DNA from: Euryarchaeota archaeon UBA433
Lineage (GTDB): Archaea; Thermoplasmatota; Poseidoniia; Poseidoniales; Poseidoniaceae
DNA length: 14,109 bases
Reading direction: 5' to 3'
Assembly (NCBI GenBank): GCA_002495535.1
Contig: DAFX01000031.1
Coordinates: 857 to 14,965, forward strand
Below are positions 1-7,139 of this stretch, in pieces; position 1 is the stretch's first letter, and each line of letters starts with the position of its first letter. Under the pieces are notes generated by a model that did not search any database, was not told where the DNA came from, and saw nothing but the letters and a program-made list of their open reading frames with translations. The translations under genes and the position numbers were made by a program.

Positions 1-42
1 ACCATCGACCTCCGATCTCATTCCCTTTCAAATCGAGAGGGT

Positions 43-213
43 TTACTTGTGAATTTTGGACTCTTCAGTATCAGGATGATGGACAGTCCTCCATGCGTTT
101 CTCGCCCCAATGAGCACAGCAAACATCACTCGCAAGGTCACATAAATGAACAATGCTAATCCGATCAGCACGATGAGTACATCAATTGGAGTTGCCCCAT
201 TGTCTGTGATCAT
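43..213 (-). CDS. small single-helix membrane protein, 56 aa, unknown function
   Basis: An open frame on the minus strand runs from ATG (211-213) to TAA (43-45). The product starts MITDNGATPIDVLIVLIGLA, continues as one hydrophobic helix (about residues 10-38, containing LFIYVTLRVMFAVLIGA), and ends in a hydrophilic tail (about 39-56) rich in His, Asp, Glu and Lys. A GTG three codons upstream (220-222) is in frame and could add MNK. AGGAAG lies about 10 bases before the ATG and almost touches the GTG, which favours ATG. The layout is that of a small inner-membrane protein with a short N-terminus and charged tail. I do not recognise a family. It follows the tRNA gene on the same strand. The coherent hydrophobic profile and plausible ribosome binding site support a real gene; homologues were not checked. 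Confidence 0.55.
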   Translation of the reverse strand: MITDNGATPIDVLIVLIGLALFIYVTLRVMFAVLIGARNAWRTVHHPDTEESKIHK

Positions 214-253
214 TTTGTTCACTCTTCCTGTTGTTCTTGCTTTTTGAGAAGGA

Positions 254-335
254 GTTCCGGGGCAGGATTCGAACCTGCGAAGCTTTACGCAGAGGATCTT
301 GAGTCCACCCCCTTTGACCGCTCGGGAGAAACAAA
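254..335 (-). tRNA. tRNA-Leu (CAA anticodon), acceptor stem imperfect
   Basis: On the minus strand the T arm is perfect (stem GCAGG/CCTGC around loop TTCGAAT, 262-278). The anticodon loop CTCAAGA (297-303) gives anticodon CAA with T33 in place. A long variable region (about 279-291) and a leucine-type D arm (CCCGAGCGGTCAAAGGGG) mark a class II tRNA-Leu reading UUG. The 3' acceptor strand next to the T arm reads CCCGGAA (255-261), but I find no good complement at the expected 5' position, where the sequence is T-rich. The anticodon stem also has one mismatch. The 5' boundary is therefore uncertain (332-335). Possible explanations are an unusual fold, an intron in the 5' half, or a decayed gene. 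No CCA is encoded. Confidence 0.72.
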
Positions 336-357
336 CTTTGCTAGATGCGGATTTGCG

Positions 358-993
358 TTAAATCTTTGTGATCTTATACACGGATGAATGGACGTTGGTC
401 AAGCCTCTATCTTTTTCATCTTCAAGGGGTATTTGCTCAAGCAACTCCACAATGAACGAATCTCCAAAGAGATCTTCAACCTCTTCATTTGGAAGCGAAA
501 AGGGTGGCCCCTGCATTTGTTCTTGAGGATAAGCAAAGGTGATCATCAAGCCCACAGATCCAGGGTCACACAGAGCATGAATTTGTTCAACATAAGCAGG
601 ACGGATGCTAGATGGGAGGGCAACTAAGGCAGCACGGTCATACCATGCCTGACACGTGGCAAGTGAAGGAGATAATGCGAAAACATCTCCCTGAAGGATG
701 GTGTTTTTTCCTGATGTGTACCTGGTGAACCCGTCCAAATGTTCGATTGAGGGCGTCAAATTTGCGTCATTGAAAAAAGCATCAACCGCTTTCTGAACCA
801 ATTCGACCCCAATCACTTCGTGGCCTTGTTCGACCAACCAATGCATGTCGATGCTCTTTCCGCACAGTGGCACTAAGACACTACCCTTTGGATTCGGCTC
901 GATGCTAGCCCAATACTTTTCCAGTACATCATTGACAACTTCTCGATGAAAGCCGATTTGATTGGCAGTCCAACGTTGGTGCCAAATGGTCAT
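358..993 (-). CDS. tpm: thiopurine S-methyltransferase family protein (TPMT)
   Basis: The 211-residue product matches the bacterial TPMT family in length (about 210-220 residues) and motif order. The N-terminus MTIWHQRWTANQIGFH is the family's Trp/Arg-Trp and Phe-His signature. The SAM-binding site includes VLVPLCGKSIDMHWL (39-53), GVE (62-64) and GDVF (102-105). WYDRAALVALP (117-127) and MQGPPFSLP (160-168) complete the family pattern. These enzymes transfer methyl groups from S-adenosylmethionine to thiol, selenium or tellurium acceptors in the cytoplasm. The natural substrate here is unknown. The start is 11 bases after the stop of the GT2 gene, so the two are probably co-transcribed, although no functional link is obvious. 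The family is mainly bacterial and eukaryotic, so transfer into this genome is likely (inference). Confidence 0.93.
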   Translation of the reverse strand: MTIWHQRWTANQIGFHREVVNDVLEKYWASIEPNPKGSVLVPLCGKSIDMHWLVEQGHEVIGVELVQKAVDAFFNDANLTPSIEHLDGFTRYTSGKNTILQGDVFALSPSLATCQAWYDRAALVALPSSIRPAYVEQIHALCDPGSVGLMITFAYPQEQMQGPPFSLPNEEVEDLFGDSFIVELLEQIPLEDEKDRGLTNVHSSVYKITKI

Positions 994-1004
994 GAGCGAT
1001 CAAC

Positions 1005-1778
1005 TCAAGCTTGTTCAGGCAGATCGCCTTTTGTTGAATCGGGATTGGAATCACGTCCACCCCAAGGTGTTCGAGTGCGGTGAAGACCAACTCGTCGGGC
1101 AAAGAGGAATTTGAAATTCTTCCAACCGTCGCCCCAAGTGTGAATCTCCGCTTCACCAACGCGTGGTCGGTATGGCACCGAGATTTCGACGGCTTTTTTC
1201 TTCCCAAGAACCCTGCGCGCAAGGATCTTCATTTCCTCGGAAAGTGGCATGCCGTCATTGGTTGGGCGCATGGCCTCGTTGTCGAAAATTGATTTTCTAA
1301 ACACCCACATTCCTGATTGAGAATCTTTGATTCCATAGCCGAACAAAATCCGTGCTGTGAACGAAAGTGCCCAGTTTCCAAAGCCGTGGATGCCGGGCAT
1401 GGATCCTTCTTCGGCAAGGGAAAGTCGATCGCAGGTGATGAAATCAAGGTCGTCATCGAGCAGGCGCTTGACAAGCGTTGGCACAAGTTCAGCAGGGTAC
1501 GTGCAGTCTGCGTCCATGGTCACAATGATGTCATTCTTAGCAACATCAAACCCGGTTCTGTAGGCGCGGCCGTAGCCTTTTCGGTCCTCAAGATGAACTC
1601 GGATTTTCTTTTCCAAACCGATTTCTCGAGTGCGGTCGCTTGAGTTCCCGTCAATGATCATGATTTCCAAGTTTTTACACCAACCACGAGGTATTGCGTC
1701 AATGGTTGGACCCAAGGCTTCCTCTTCGTTTCGAGTTGGAAGAATCACCGTGACGGTGACAGGGAGTTTTTCGCCCAT
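1005..1778 (-). CDS. GT2 glycosyltransferase, dolichyl-phosphate mannose/glucose synthase type
   Basis: The 257-residue product is a GT-A fold family 2 glycosyltransferase without a membrane segment. Motifs in order are VTVILPTRNEEEAL (8-22), the nucleotide-sugar loop IMIIDGNSSDRT (39-50), GYGRAYRTGFDVAKN (68-82) and the metal-binding DAD in VTMDADCTYP (86-95). A later segment, GIKDSQSGMWVFRK, is typical of the DPM1-like subgroup. Such enzymes load mannose or glucose from GDP or UDP onto polyprenyl phosphate at the cytoplasmic face of the membrane, supplying donors for N-glycosylation or lipoglycans. The frame stays open upstream to 2000, but that extension lies inside the GT4 gene and has no family similarity, so ATG 1778 (MGEKLPVTV) is chosen. 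The C-terminal 30 residues are polar and basic and look lineage-specific. The gene is divergent from the GT4 gene and upstream of tpm. Confidence 0.9.
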   Translation of the reverse strand: MGEKLPVTVTVILPTRNEEEALGPTIDAIPRGWCKNLEIMIIDGNSSDRTREIGLEKKIRVHLEDRKGYGRAYRTGFDVAKNDIIVTMDADCTYPAELVPTLVKRLLDDDLDFITCDRLSLAEEGSMPGIHGFGNWALSFTARILFGYGIKDSQSGMWVFRKSIFDNEAMRPTNDGMPLSEEMKILARRVLGKKKAVEISVPYRPRVGEAEIHTWGDGWKNFKFLFARRVGLHRTRTPWGGRDSNPDSTKGDLPEQA

Positions 1779-1884
1779 GTTTCTCCGACAAACGCAACCC
1801 CCTTGAAAGCATTGGAACGAGAATTTGAATGTTAACGCTCTTGAACACGGTGACATTGAAACCGAGACGCGCCTCCGTTCCACC
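1779..1884. promoter_or_regulatory. divergent intergenic region between the two glycosyltransferase genes
   Basis: These 106 bases separate the ATG of the GT2 gene (minus) from the ATG of the GT4 gene (plus) and must hold both promoters. No Shine-Dalgarno motif precedes either start, so leaderless transcripts are plausible. I see no convincing TATA-like box; the most AT-rich part is about 1822-1836. An upstream in-frame ATG at 1825 for the GT4 gene was considered, but family similarity begins at 1885. Confidence 0.45.
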
Positions 1885-3150
1885 ATGCACATCGTCATGG
1901 TGTCCGGTGAATACCCGCCTCGGTGGGGGGGAATCGGTTCGGTTGTGTTCCATCTAGCGGGCCACTTGGCGGCACGCGGCCACAGCATCACCATCATCAC
2001 CAGGGCTCACAAGGGCCGAGCACCAGTGCAACAAGGGGTGACGGTGATTGAAGTCCCATGGCTCAAAGCCCCAATGGCGTTCACTCGGTCCTATGGCAAG
2101 CATGCTTTGCGGGCACTGAAACAATTGCATGCAAGTGTGCCAGTTGATGTGGTTCACACCCTTTTGCCTTTGGTGAGTTGGAAGCGCAAAGAATTCGAAT
2201 GGATTGAAGCCAACATTGCACCGGTGGTCTCCGCCCTCAATGGGAGTTGGATTGGCGAGCGGGAAGGCATGAAACTGGCTGCAAAACACCGTGAGGCAGC
2301 AACGTGGAAGAATCCCAATGACTTGGCGATTTTGACAACAGGTGGCTGGTACGCTCGCTACGAGCAAGCCGGTATTGATGCTTCATCGGTGAGCGTGGCC
2401 ATCAGCACTTCCACGAAGGAGGAATTCAAACGCTGGTACAACCCTCCAGAACACTGGCGTTGCGAAACCGTGCTTTATGGAGTGGATCATTTGGTGTTCC
2501 GTCCGAGCAACACCGATGACGAAGAAGAACAACTCGCCCATGAAGCACTGAGAAAAAAGTACGACGCCGCTGACGAAGATGCCTTGTGTGGAAATCCTTC
2601 CAAATCAACGCCTTTGCTGCTTGCTGTGGGGCGCCTCGTTGCACGAAAAGGTCACAGAACGTTGTTGCGAGCGATGCCAGAGATCCTTGAACAGCACCCC
2701 GGTACGAGGTTGTGCATCGTCGGGCGAGGTCACATGGCCAAGACGTTGTTGAAACAGGCTGAAAAATTGGGTGTTGGTCATGCTGTTTTCATTCAATCGG
2801 GCATGCCGTTTGAGGAACTTGCTCAACATTTCCGTTCGGCAGATTTGGTCGTCTATCCGTCGTATTACGAGGGTCAAGGACTTATTCCACTTGAAGCATT
2901 GGCCAGCGGCACGCCTGTTGTCACGGTCAATCAACCACCACTGACAGAGATGATCGATGAAACGGTTGGAGAATTGTTCACCACGGGCGATTCAAGTGAA
3001 CTTGCAAAGGCCGTTTGCCGTTCACTTTCAGATCCCCAAGGGCGTATTGAACAAGCTCACAGAGGTCGTGAACGAGTGCTCTCGAAGTACACCTATGAGC
3101 ATAATGCAGAAGCCTATGAGGCGATTTATGCATCCTTACTGAAGTCCTGA
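1885..3150 (+). CDS. GT4-family glycosyltransferase (GT-B fold)
   Basis: The 421-residue product has the two-domain plan of glycosyltransferase family 4. The N-terminal acceptor domain begins MHIVMVSGEYPPRWGGIGSV, with the usual glycine-rich loop. The C-terminal donor domain starts with LLLAVGRLVARKGHRTLLRA (244-263), continues with LCIVGRGH (276-283), and carries the EX7E pair E329 and E337 in EGQGLIPLEALASGTPVV, which contacts the nucleotide sugar. The enzyme likely transfers a hexose from a nucleotide sugar to a lipid or glycan acceptor at the inner face of the membrane, retaining the anomeric configuration; the exact sugar cannot be read. An acidic insert (210-240, including DDEEEQ) sits between the domains. 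ATG 1885 is preferred over in-frame ATG 1825 because the Rossmann strand begins there. The gene is divergently paired with the GT2 gene, which fits a shared glycan pathway. Confidence 0.92.
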   Translation: MHIVMVSGEYPPRWGGIGSVVFHLAGHLAARGHSITIITRAHKGRAPVQQGVTVIEVPWLKAPMAFTRSYGKHALRALKQLHASVPVDVVHTLLPLVSWKRKEFEWIEANIAPVVSALNGSWIGEREGMKLAAKHREAATWKNPNDLAILTTGGWYARYEQAGIDASSVSVAISTSTKEEFKRWYNPPEHWRCETVLYGVDHLVFRPSNTDDEEEQLAHEALRKKYDAADEDALCGNPSKSTPLLLAVGRLVARKGHRTLLRAMPEILEQHPGTRLCIVGRGHMAKTLLKQAEKLGVGHAVFIQSGMPFEELAQHFRSADLVVYPSYYEGQGLIPLEALASGTPVVTVNQPPLTEMIDETVGELFTTGDSSELAKAVCRSLSDPQGRIEQAHRGRERVLSKYTYEHNAEAYEAIYASLLKS

Positions 3151-3190
3151 CTTGAAACTCTACCCCGCAGATGCATCCGTTTGTGATGGC

Positions 3191-3227
3191 GTCAAATATC
3201 CTCTTTCTACGACACCCGTAGGGCGTC
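3191..3227 (+). promoter_or_regulatory. AT-rich box plus palindrome upstream of the TSP3 surface-protein gene
   Basis: The 123-base gap after the GT4 gene contains an AT-rich box (CAAATAT, 3193-3199). Eleven bases later comes an interrupted palindrome, GACACCCGTAGGGCGTC (3211-3227), with six of seven arm pairs and a GTA centre. A TATA-like box at this spacing would put the transcript start inside the palindrome, with the chosen ATG 46 bases beyond the palindrome's end. Fifteen of its 17 bases match the second palindrome at 8707-8723 when that is read on the minus strand. An operator or an RNA hairpin in the leader are both possible. No other element is seen in the gap. Confidence 0.45.
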
Positions 3228-3273
3228 AATGCACCCGGGTAGTGTTCATAGGCACACCGCCTCTTGGACAACC

Positions 3274-5823
3274 ATGCTCGCGAAGCGTGTGCTGGCCCTA
3301 TCACTCGCCGCGCTGATGCTGAGTTTCGTTCCAAACGTGGTTGCTGACGACAATATTCAGAGCGCTACACCACTGACTGACGGGGTTACGTCGAGTGGAT
3401 ATGTTTGTGATCCAGACTGTGATGCAGGCAATGATCAGGCTGATTTCTGGAAGATCGAGGCCAAAAAAGGAGACATTGTTCAAATCTCCTTTTCAGGAAC
3501 GATGAACGGTCCTGCATGGTGGTGTATCGGCGATGGCTGGCAGGGTCGAGTCTCCCTCCTCAACGCCCAAGGCGGTACCATCGTCGACTCCTATGTTGAC
3601 GACAATGCTGCTTCCAAAACACTCTCGACCACTGTTTCAAGCCAAAGTTTCGTCTACTTCAAAGTCAAAGCTGACGACTCATGGTGCAACGATGGATTCG
3701 ATTACACCATCACGCCATCGATCGACAAAACCAACCGAGATACGGATGAAGATGGTTTTACTGACATTGATGATGACTGCGACGAAGTGGTCGGGACCTC
3801 CTCCAACGATCGCAACGGGTGCGTCGATACCGATGGCGATGGATGGTCAGACCCTGAGGCAGGTTGGCTCGCCCAAAACGGGGCGGACGCGTTCTACCTC
3901 GAACCTACACAATGGCTTGACAGCGACAATGATAATTTTGGTGATAACCTCGATGGATATCAAGGCGATCACTGCCCGTTCCGACGGGGATACTCAACCA
4001 TGGACCGCTACGGTTGCCTTGATTCGGATGGTGATGGCTACTCGGATGATGACCCTGGTGGTCTGGACGGTGTCACCGCTTGGTACGCCCACCCAGTCGG
4101 CATGGGCGATGCGTTCCCAATGGATGAATCACAATGGAACGATACAGATGCCGACGGTTACGGTGACAACTGGGCGGACGAATCTTGGAACAGCACAAGG
4201 CTTGGATGGGGCATTGGTTCATATTTCTTCAATTCAACAACACCGGACGCTTGCCCGTTCATCACAGGGACCTCGAGCGGAGACCGTTATGGGTGCACTG
4301 ACACGGATGGGGATTCTTATTCAGACGGAGATGTCAACTGGACCGTCACCAACGGTTCGGATGCATTCCCATTGGAAGATTCCCAATGGCGAGACCGCGA
4401 TTTCGACGGCTGGGGTGACAATCAAAGCGAAGGAGCAAAACTGATCGATGATTTCCCTGACAACCCAACTCAATGGCTCGATACCGATGAGGATGGCTGG
4501 GGTGACAACCAGACCTATGGCGCCTCTCAAATGGATGACTTCCCTTTTCTCCCTTCGCAATACCGCGACACTGATGGTGATGGTTTTGGCGACAATTTAG
4601 ATGGCTTTGAAGGCGACGTGTGCGTATTTTCATCACCTGAAGAAGTTGAATCAGGTTGGATTTCCTACATTGACCGACTTGGATGCCGTGACACTGACAA
4701 AGACGGGTTTTCCAACCCGACCAACGATTGGATCGCCCACCCCGGAGGCTTTGCTGATGCATTCCCTGAAGACCAAAGCCAATGGTACGACACCGATGAC
4801 GACGGGTATGGGGACAACATCCAGTACTTCGACGGTCAAACCTTGCGCGATGCCTACCGCGGAGATGGTTGCAGAACAACAGAAGGGGCTTCCACATTCG
4901 ACCGTTGGGGTTGTCCTGACAGCGACCAAGATGGATGGTCTGATCCAACCAACTCATGGCTGGCCAGCCCTGGAGGGCGAGGTGATGCTTGGCCAATGGA
5001 TCCAACCCAATGGCACGACCTTGATGGAGATGGACGTGGGGACAATCCTCGCGGTACGACCGCCGACGTTTGCCCCGATCAAGCGGGCACCTCAGTTGGA
5101 CCATCTTCGGGTGGCGACCGATGGGGTTGTGCCGACACGGACGGCGACGGATGGTCTGACCTAGGCGACGCTTTCATTCATGAGCCAACCCAATGGCGAG
5201 ATTCTGATGGTGATGGGTATGGTGACAATGAAGATGGTAATCAGGGCGATGCATGCCCTGAAACTCGAGGCACATCAATGCTTGATCGTCTTGGTTGCCG
5301 AGACACAGATGGCGATGGTTGGTCAGATCCCACCGCTTCATGGGCTGCACATCCCGCTGGAGCGGGCGATGCCTTCCCGACCGAAGCCTTGCAATGGCGC
5401 GACCTAGATGGTGATGGCTTTGGTGACGTACCCCTTGGCGCTTTCAGAGACGATTGCCCCGAGCAAGCCGGAACATCGACGAGGGATGTTCAGGGTTGTG
5501 AAGATTCCAACAACGACGGTTGGTCCAATGAATACGGTGAATTTGCCGCCGCAGTTGCGATCCTTGGCGAAAGCCCAGAGTCTTCATGGTTGACCTACCT
5601 TGTGATTGGGCTTGGGTTCATTCTAGGGGCCGCTGCTGCCCTTATCGTTCGCTCAGGACGAGATGATCTTGATTTAGAGGACGCCTTGTTTGAACAAAAA
5701 CAAACGAAAACGCTCGAGGAAATGGGGCAAGCCGCAACGCTCGAAGGCATGATCCCTCTGCAAGATTTACCACCCCTTCCCGTACCAGAGCCCGCACCAA
5801 TGGAGGTGGACGGTGATGCATAA
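3274..5823 (+). CDS. secreted type I membrane protein: PPC-like domain, TSP3-like Ca-binding array, membrane helix
   Basis: The 849-residue product begins MLAKRVLALSLAALMLSFVP, a Sec signal peptide with likely cleavage after VVA (residue 24). Residues 25-150 resemble a pre-peptidase C-terminal (PPC) beta-sandwich (ATPLTDG, DFWKIEAKKGDIVQISF, VSLLNAQGG) with four cysteines. Residues about 155-745 are an Asp-rich array of DxDxDGxxD loops, likely calcium-binding. A helix at about 772-792 (WLTYLVIGLGFILGAAAALIV) is followed by RSGR and a roughly 55-residue acidic, proline-rich cytoplasmic tail (QDLPPLPVPEPAPM). This implies an extracellular rod anchored in the membrane. ATG 3229 would add 15 residues before the signal peptide; 3274 is preferred because it gives a normal signal sequence. 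The stop overlaps the next gene by 8 bases, so the genes are co-translated. The function is inferred to be adhesion or surface scaffolding. Confidence 0.88.
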   Translation: MLAKRVLALSLAALMLSFVPNVVADDNIQSATPLTDGVTSSGYVCDPDCDAGNDQADFWKIEAKKGDIVQISFSGTMNGPAWWCIGDGWQGRVSLLNAQGGTIVDSYVDDNAASKTLSTTVSSQSFVYFKVKADDSWCNDGFDYTITPSIDKTNRDTDEDGFTDIDDDCDEVVGTSSNDRNGCVDTDGDGWSDPEAGWLAQNGADAFYLEPTQWLDSDNDNFGDNLDGYQGDHCPFRRGYSTMDRYGCLDSDGDGYSDDDPGGLDGVTAWYAHPVGMGDAFPMDESQWNDTDADGYGDNWADESWNSTRLGWGIGSYFFNSTTPDACPFITGTSSGDRYGCTDTDGDSYSDGDVNWTVTNGSDAFPLEDSQWRDRDFDGWGDNQSEGAKLIDDFPDNPTQWLDTDEDGWGDNQTYGASQMDDFPFLPSQYRDTDGDGFGDNLDGFEGDVCVFSSPEEVESGWISYIDRLGCRDTDKDGFSNPTNDWIAHPGGFADAFPEDQSQWYDTDDDGYGDNIQYFDGQTLRDAYRGDGCRTTEGASTFDRWGCPDSDQDGWSDPTNSWLASPGGRGDAWPMDPTQWHDLDGDGRGDNPRGTTADVCPDQAGTSVGPSSGGDRWGCADTDGDGWSDLGDAFIHEPTQWRDSDGDGYGDNEDGNQGDACPETRGTSMLDRLGCRDTDGDGWSDPTASWAAHPAGAGDAFPTEALQWRDLDGDGFGDVPLGAFRDDCPEQAGTSTRDVQGCEDSNNDGWSNEYGEFAAAVAILGESPESSWLTYLVIGLGFILGAAAALIVRSGRDDLDLEDALFEQKQTKTLEEMGQAATLEGMIPLQDLPPLPVPEPAPMEVDGDA
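3739..5535 (+). repeat. protein-coding TSP3-like composite repeat array
   Basis: The encoded array is built of composite units of about 55-90 residues. Each unit contains a loop like DTDGDGWSDP, then GDAFPxxxxQWxD, a second loop like DxDGDGYGDN, then a Cys-Pro, GTSxxDRxGC and the next loop. I count seven recognisable composite units plus a degenerate last one (SNNDGWSN). Between the third and fourth are two short extra DDFP/QW units (TDEDGWGDN, TDGDGFGDN). Each full unit carries two cysteines, consistent with a disulfide clamp per unit as in thrombospondin type 3 repeats. The Asp/Asn positions fit calcium coordination. Unlike the short 26-residue canonical TSP3 unit, this unit includes a long Trp-containing spacer. 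Confidence 0.85.
5802..5807 (+). promoter_or_regulatory. Shine-Dalgarno site deciding the start of the 439-aa protein
   Basis: GGAGGT lies inside the end of the upstream gene, 8 bases before ATG 5816 and 5 bases before GTG 5813. The 8-base spacing favours ATG 5816. It indicates translation coupled to the upstream surface-protein gene. Confidence 0.65.
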
Positions 5824-7135
5824 GGCTCAGTTAAGCCCTCTTGTTATGCTGCTTGTGTTGTGCTTTAGCATGGTAACACCTCTTGGCTTTCATCAAGAAG
5901 TCAGTGCAGAATCCTCTGAGATTGATGACGCACTTGAAGCTGAAGGGCTCAATCTGATTGCGCTTCGAAACGACACCCTCGATTTGAACCAAGATGGTGA
6001 ACCGGATGCAATCAGAGTGGTGGTGATCATGAACACCACAAATGAATTCACAAACATCGAACTGCGTTTGTACGGGGTACACAAGGACCGTGAAGTGCAT
6101 GATTCCTTCACCATGTCGTTCTCTGGACAATCAAATGCGAGCATTGTCTACGATGCTTGGGCCCAAGGCGAACACACGCTTCGGCTCGAAATTGTCAATC
6201 AAGATGGTGAAAAGATCACAACGATTCAACTTCCAACCTATGTCCTCCGCCCCTCCCTAAAGACCCCTGAACTCCTGCTCGATCTCCAGGCACCAACTTG
6301 GATTGAAACTGGAGATGCCTGCACCATTGTTCGCATCTTTGCAGATCAAACTGGTCCAAGGTATGCGGCAGAAGGAATTCGCACCTTCTCTGGCGCTCCA
6401 TTCACCGTGTTAGACAACCAAACTTCGCTCAACTGTTCACACTGGCCCGCAGGTGATTACACACTCAAAGAAGCCTATCGAAACGATCTAGGCCAAACTG
6501 CAGAATCATGGTTGAACATCACCATTCACAACCGGCCTGCACCTGCCTTTTCTTTCGATGTAATAGGGAATGGTAATTCGACAGATGAGGCGTGCCTCAT
6601 CACCATGGTCCCAAATATGGCGGGAGTTGACTTCACCACCTTTGACAAAATTTGGGCTGTTCAAGGTGAACAACTTGCAGGGACTTCAAGCAACACTTAC
6701 GATTGTTCAGTGCTTCCAGCGGGGGTACATCTCATCAGTCTAGAAGTCATCAACAATGAACAAATCCGTACCGTTCACGGCCTGAATTTGGTTCGTGAAC
6801 CTGGTGCAGACCTCACTTCAGAAGAAGCCCAAACCCTTCCAAGTCGCTCTTTTGGTGAAGACACCCAGACCGAATCTGTGGGGTGGTATTCAATTGGAGC
6901 CTTGGGACTTATCGTTGCCTTCATCGTGTTTTTCATGCTCGTTCGCGTCAAGGACGAGGGTGACCATCAAAATTTGCGCTCTTTTGGCCCAACCCCGACA
7001 ATTCTAGCAGACGGTTCCCCCGACCCAGAAGGCATGCCAACGACCACAGATGACAGCGGCATGCTTTGGCGCCAACATCCTGATGGCTCAATGGATTGGT
7101 GGGATCAAGAGCTTCGTATTTGGCACAAGTGGTGA
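5816..7135 (+). CDS. secreted type I membrane protein with two Cys-paired beta-sandwich-like repeats and Trp-rich tail
   Basis: The 439-residue product has a signal peptide (1-31, LVMLLVLCFSMVTPLGF, likely cut after VSA). A first ectodomain (about 35-150) includes LDLNQDGEPDAIRVVVIMN, a possible Ca-binding loop and strand. Two similar tandem domains follow: about 165-238 with C169 and C207, and about 255-326 with C260 and C297. Each contains a C(S)xxPAGxxxL motif near its second Cys. A helix at about 357-377 is followed by VRVK, giving an outside-N, inside-C topology. The cytoplasmic tail ends in a Trp-rich motif (417-439: LWRQHPDGSMDWWD, then IWHKW). I do not recognise a named family; the repeats look immunoglobulin- or CARDB-like. 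It overlaps the upstream gene by 8 bases and lies 4 bases before the next, so it may partner with both products. Confidence 0.82.
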   Translation: MHKAQLSPLVMLLVLCFSMVTPLGFHQEVSAESSEIDDALEAEGLNLIALRNDTLDLNQDGEPDAIRVVVIMNTTNEFTNIELRLYGVHKDREVHDSFTMSFSGQSNASIVYDAWAQGEHTLRLEIVNQDGEKITTIQLPTYVLRPSLKTPELLLDLQAPTWIETGDACTIVRIFADQTGPRYAAEGIRTFSGAPFTVLDNQTSLNCSHWPAGDYTLKEAYRNDLGQTAESWLNITIHNRPAPAFSFDVIGNGNSTDEACLITMVPNMAGVDFTTFDKIWAVQGEQLAGTSSNTYDCSVLPAGVHLISLEVINNEQIRTVHGLNLVREPGADLTSEEAQTLPSRSFGEDTQTESVGWYSIGALGLIVAFIVFFMLVRVKDEGDHQNLRSFGPTPTILADGSPDPEGMPTTTDDSGMLWRQHPDGSMDWWDQELRIWHKW

Positions 7136-7136
7136 T
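7131..7136 (+). promoter_or_regulatory. Shine-Dalgarno site for the DUF4105 gene
   Basis: GGTGAT, a match to the 3' half of GGAGGTGAT, overlaps the stop of the preceding gene and lies three bases before in-frame GTG 7140. The next in-frame ATG (7158) is 21 bases away, too far for this site, so GTG is preferred. Confidence 0.5.
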
Positions 7137-7139
7137 GGC

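Noticed and set aside
1..42. Possible gene end or regulatory site at the left edge
   Set aside because: A weak CCCT/AGGG pairing and no readable frame of useful length; nothing can be supported.
297..303. tRNA-Sec or opal suppressor reading of the anticodon loop (TCA)
   Set aside because: Shifting the loop by one removes the invariant T33. The CAA reading keeps T33 and a leucine-type D arm and variable region.
1779..2000. 74-codon N-terminal extension of the GT2 gene on the minus strand
   Set aside because: It lies opposite the conserved start of the GT4 gene and has no glycosyltransferase similarity; the GT2 fold begins at ATG 1778.
3533..4444. 303-residue plus-strand open frame inside the TSP3 gene
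   Set aside because: It is a shifted-frame shadow. The composition (Met/Thr/Ile-rich) is what the repeated GATGGTGAT-like codons give in the wrong frame.
4346..5104. 252-residue minus-strand open frame
   Set aside because: Antisense shadow of the Asp-rich repeats: His/Arg/Cys-rich, no domain, no ribosome site. The sense strand codes a coherent repeat protein.
3739..5535. Periodic DNA repeats that might suggest a CRISPR or minisatellite
   Set aside because: The periodicity is in protein units of variable length and diverged sequence; there are no identical short repeats with unique spacers.
7050..7139. Longer DUF4105 start at ATG 7050
   Set aside because: It would overlap the previous gene by 86 bases, including its conserved Trp-rich end. 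GTG 7140 has a suitable ribosome site just upstream.
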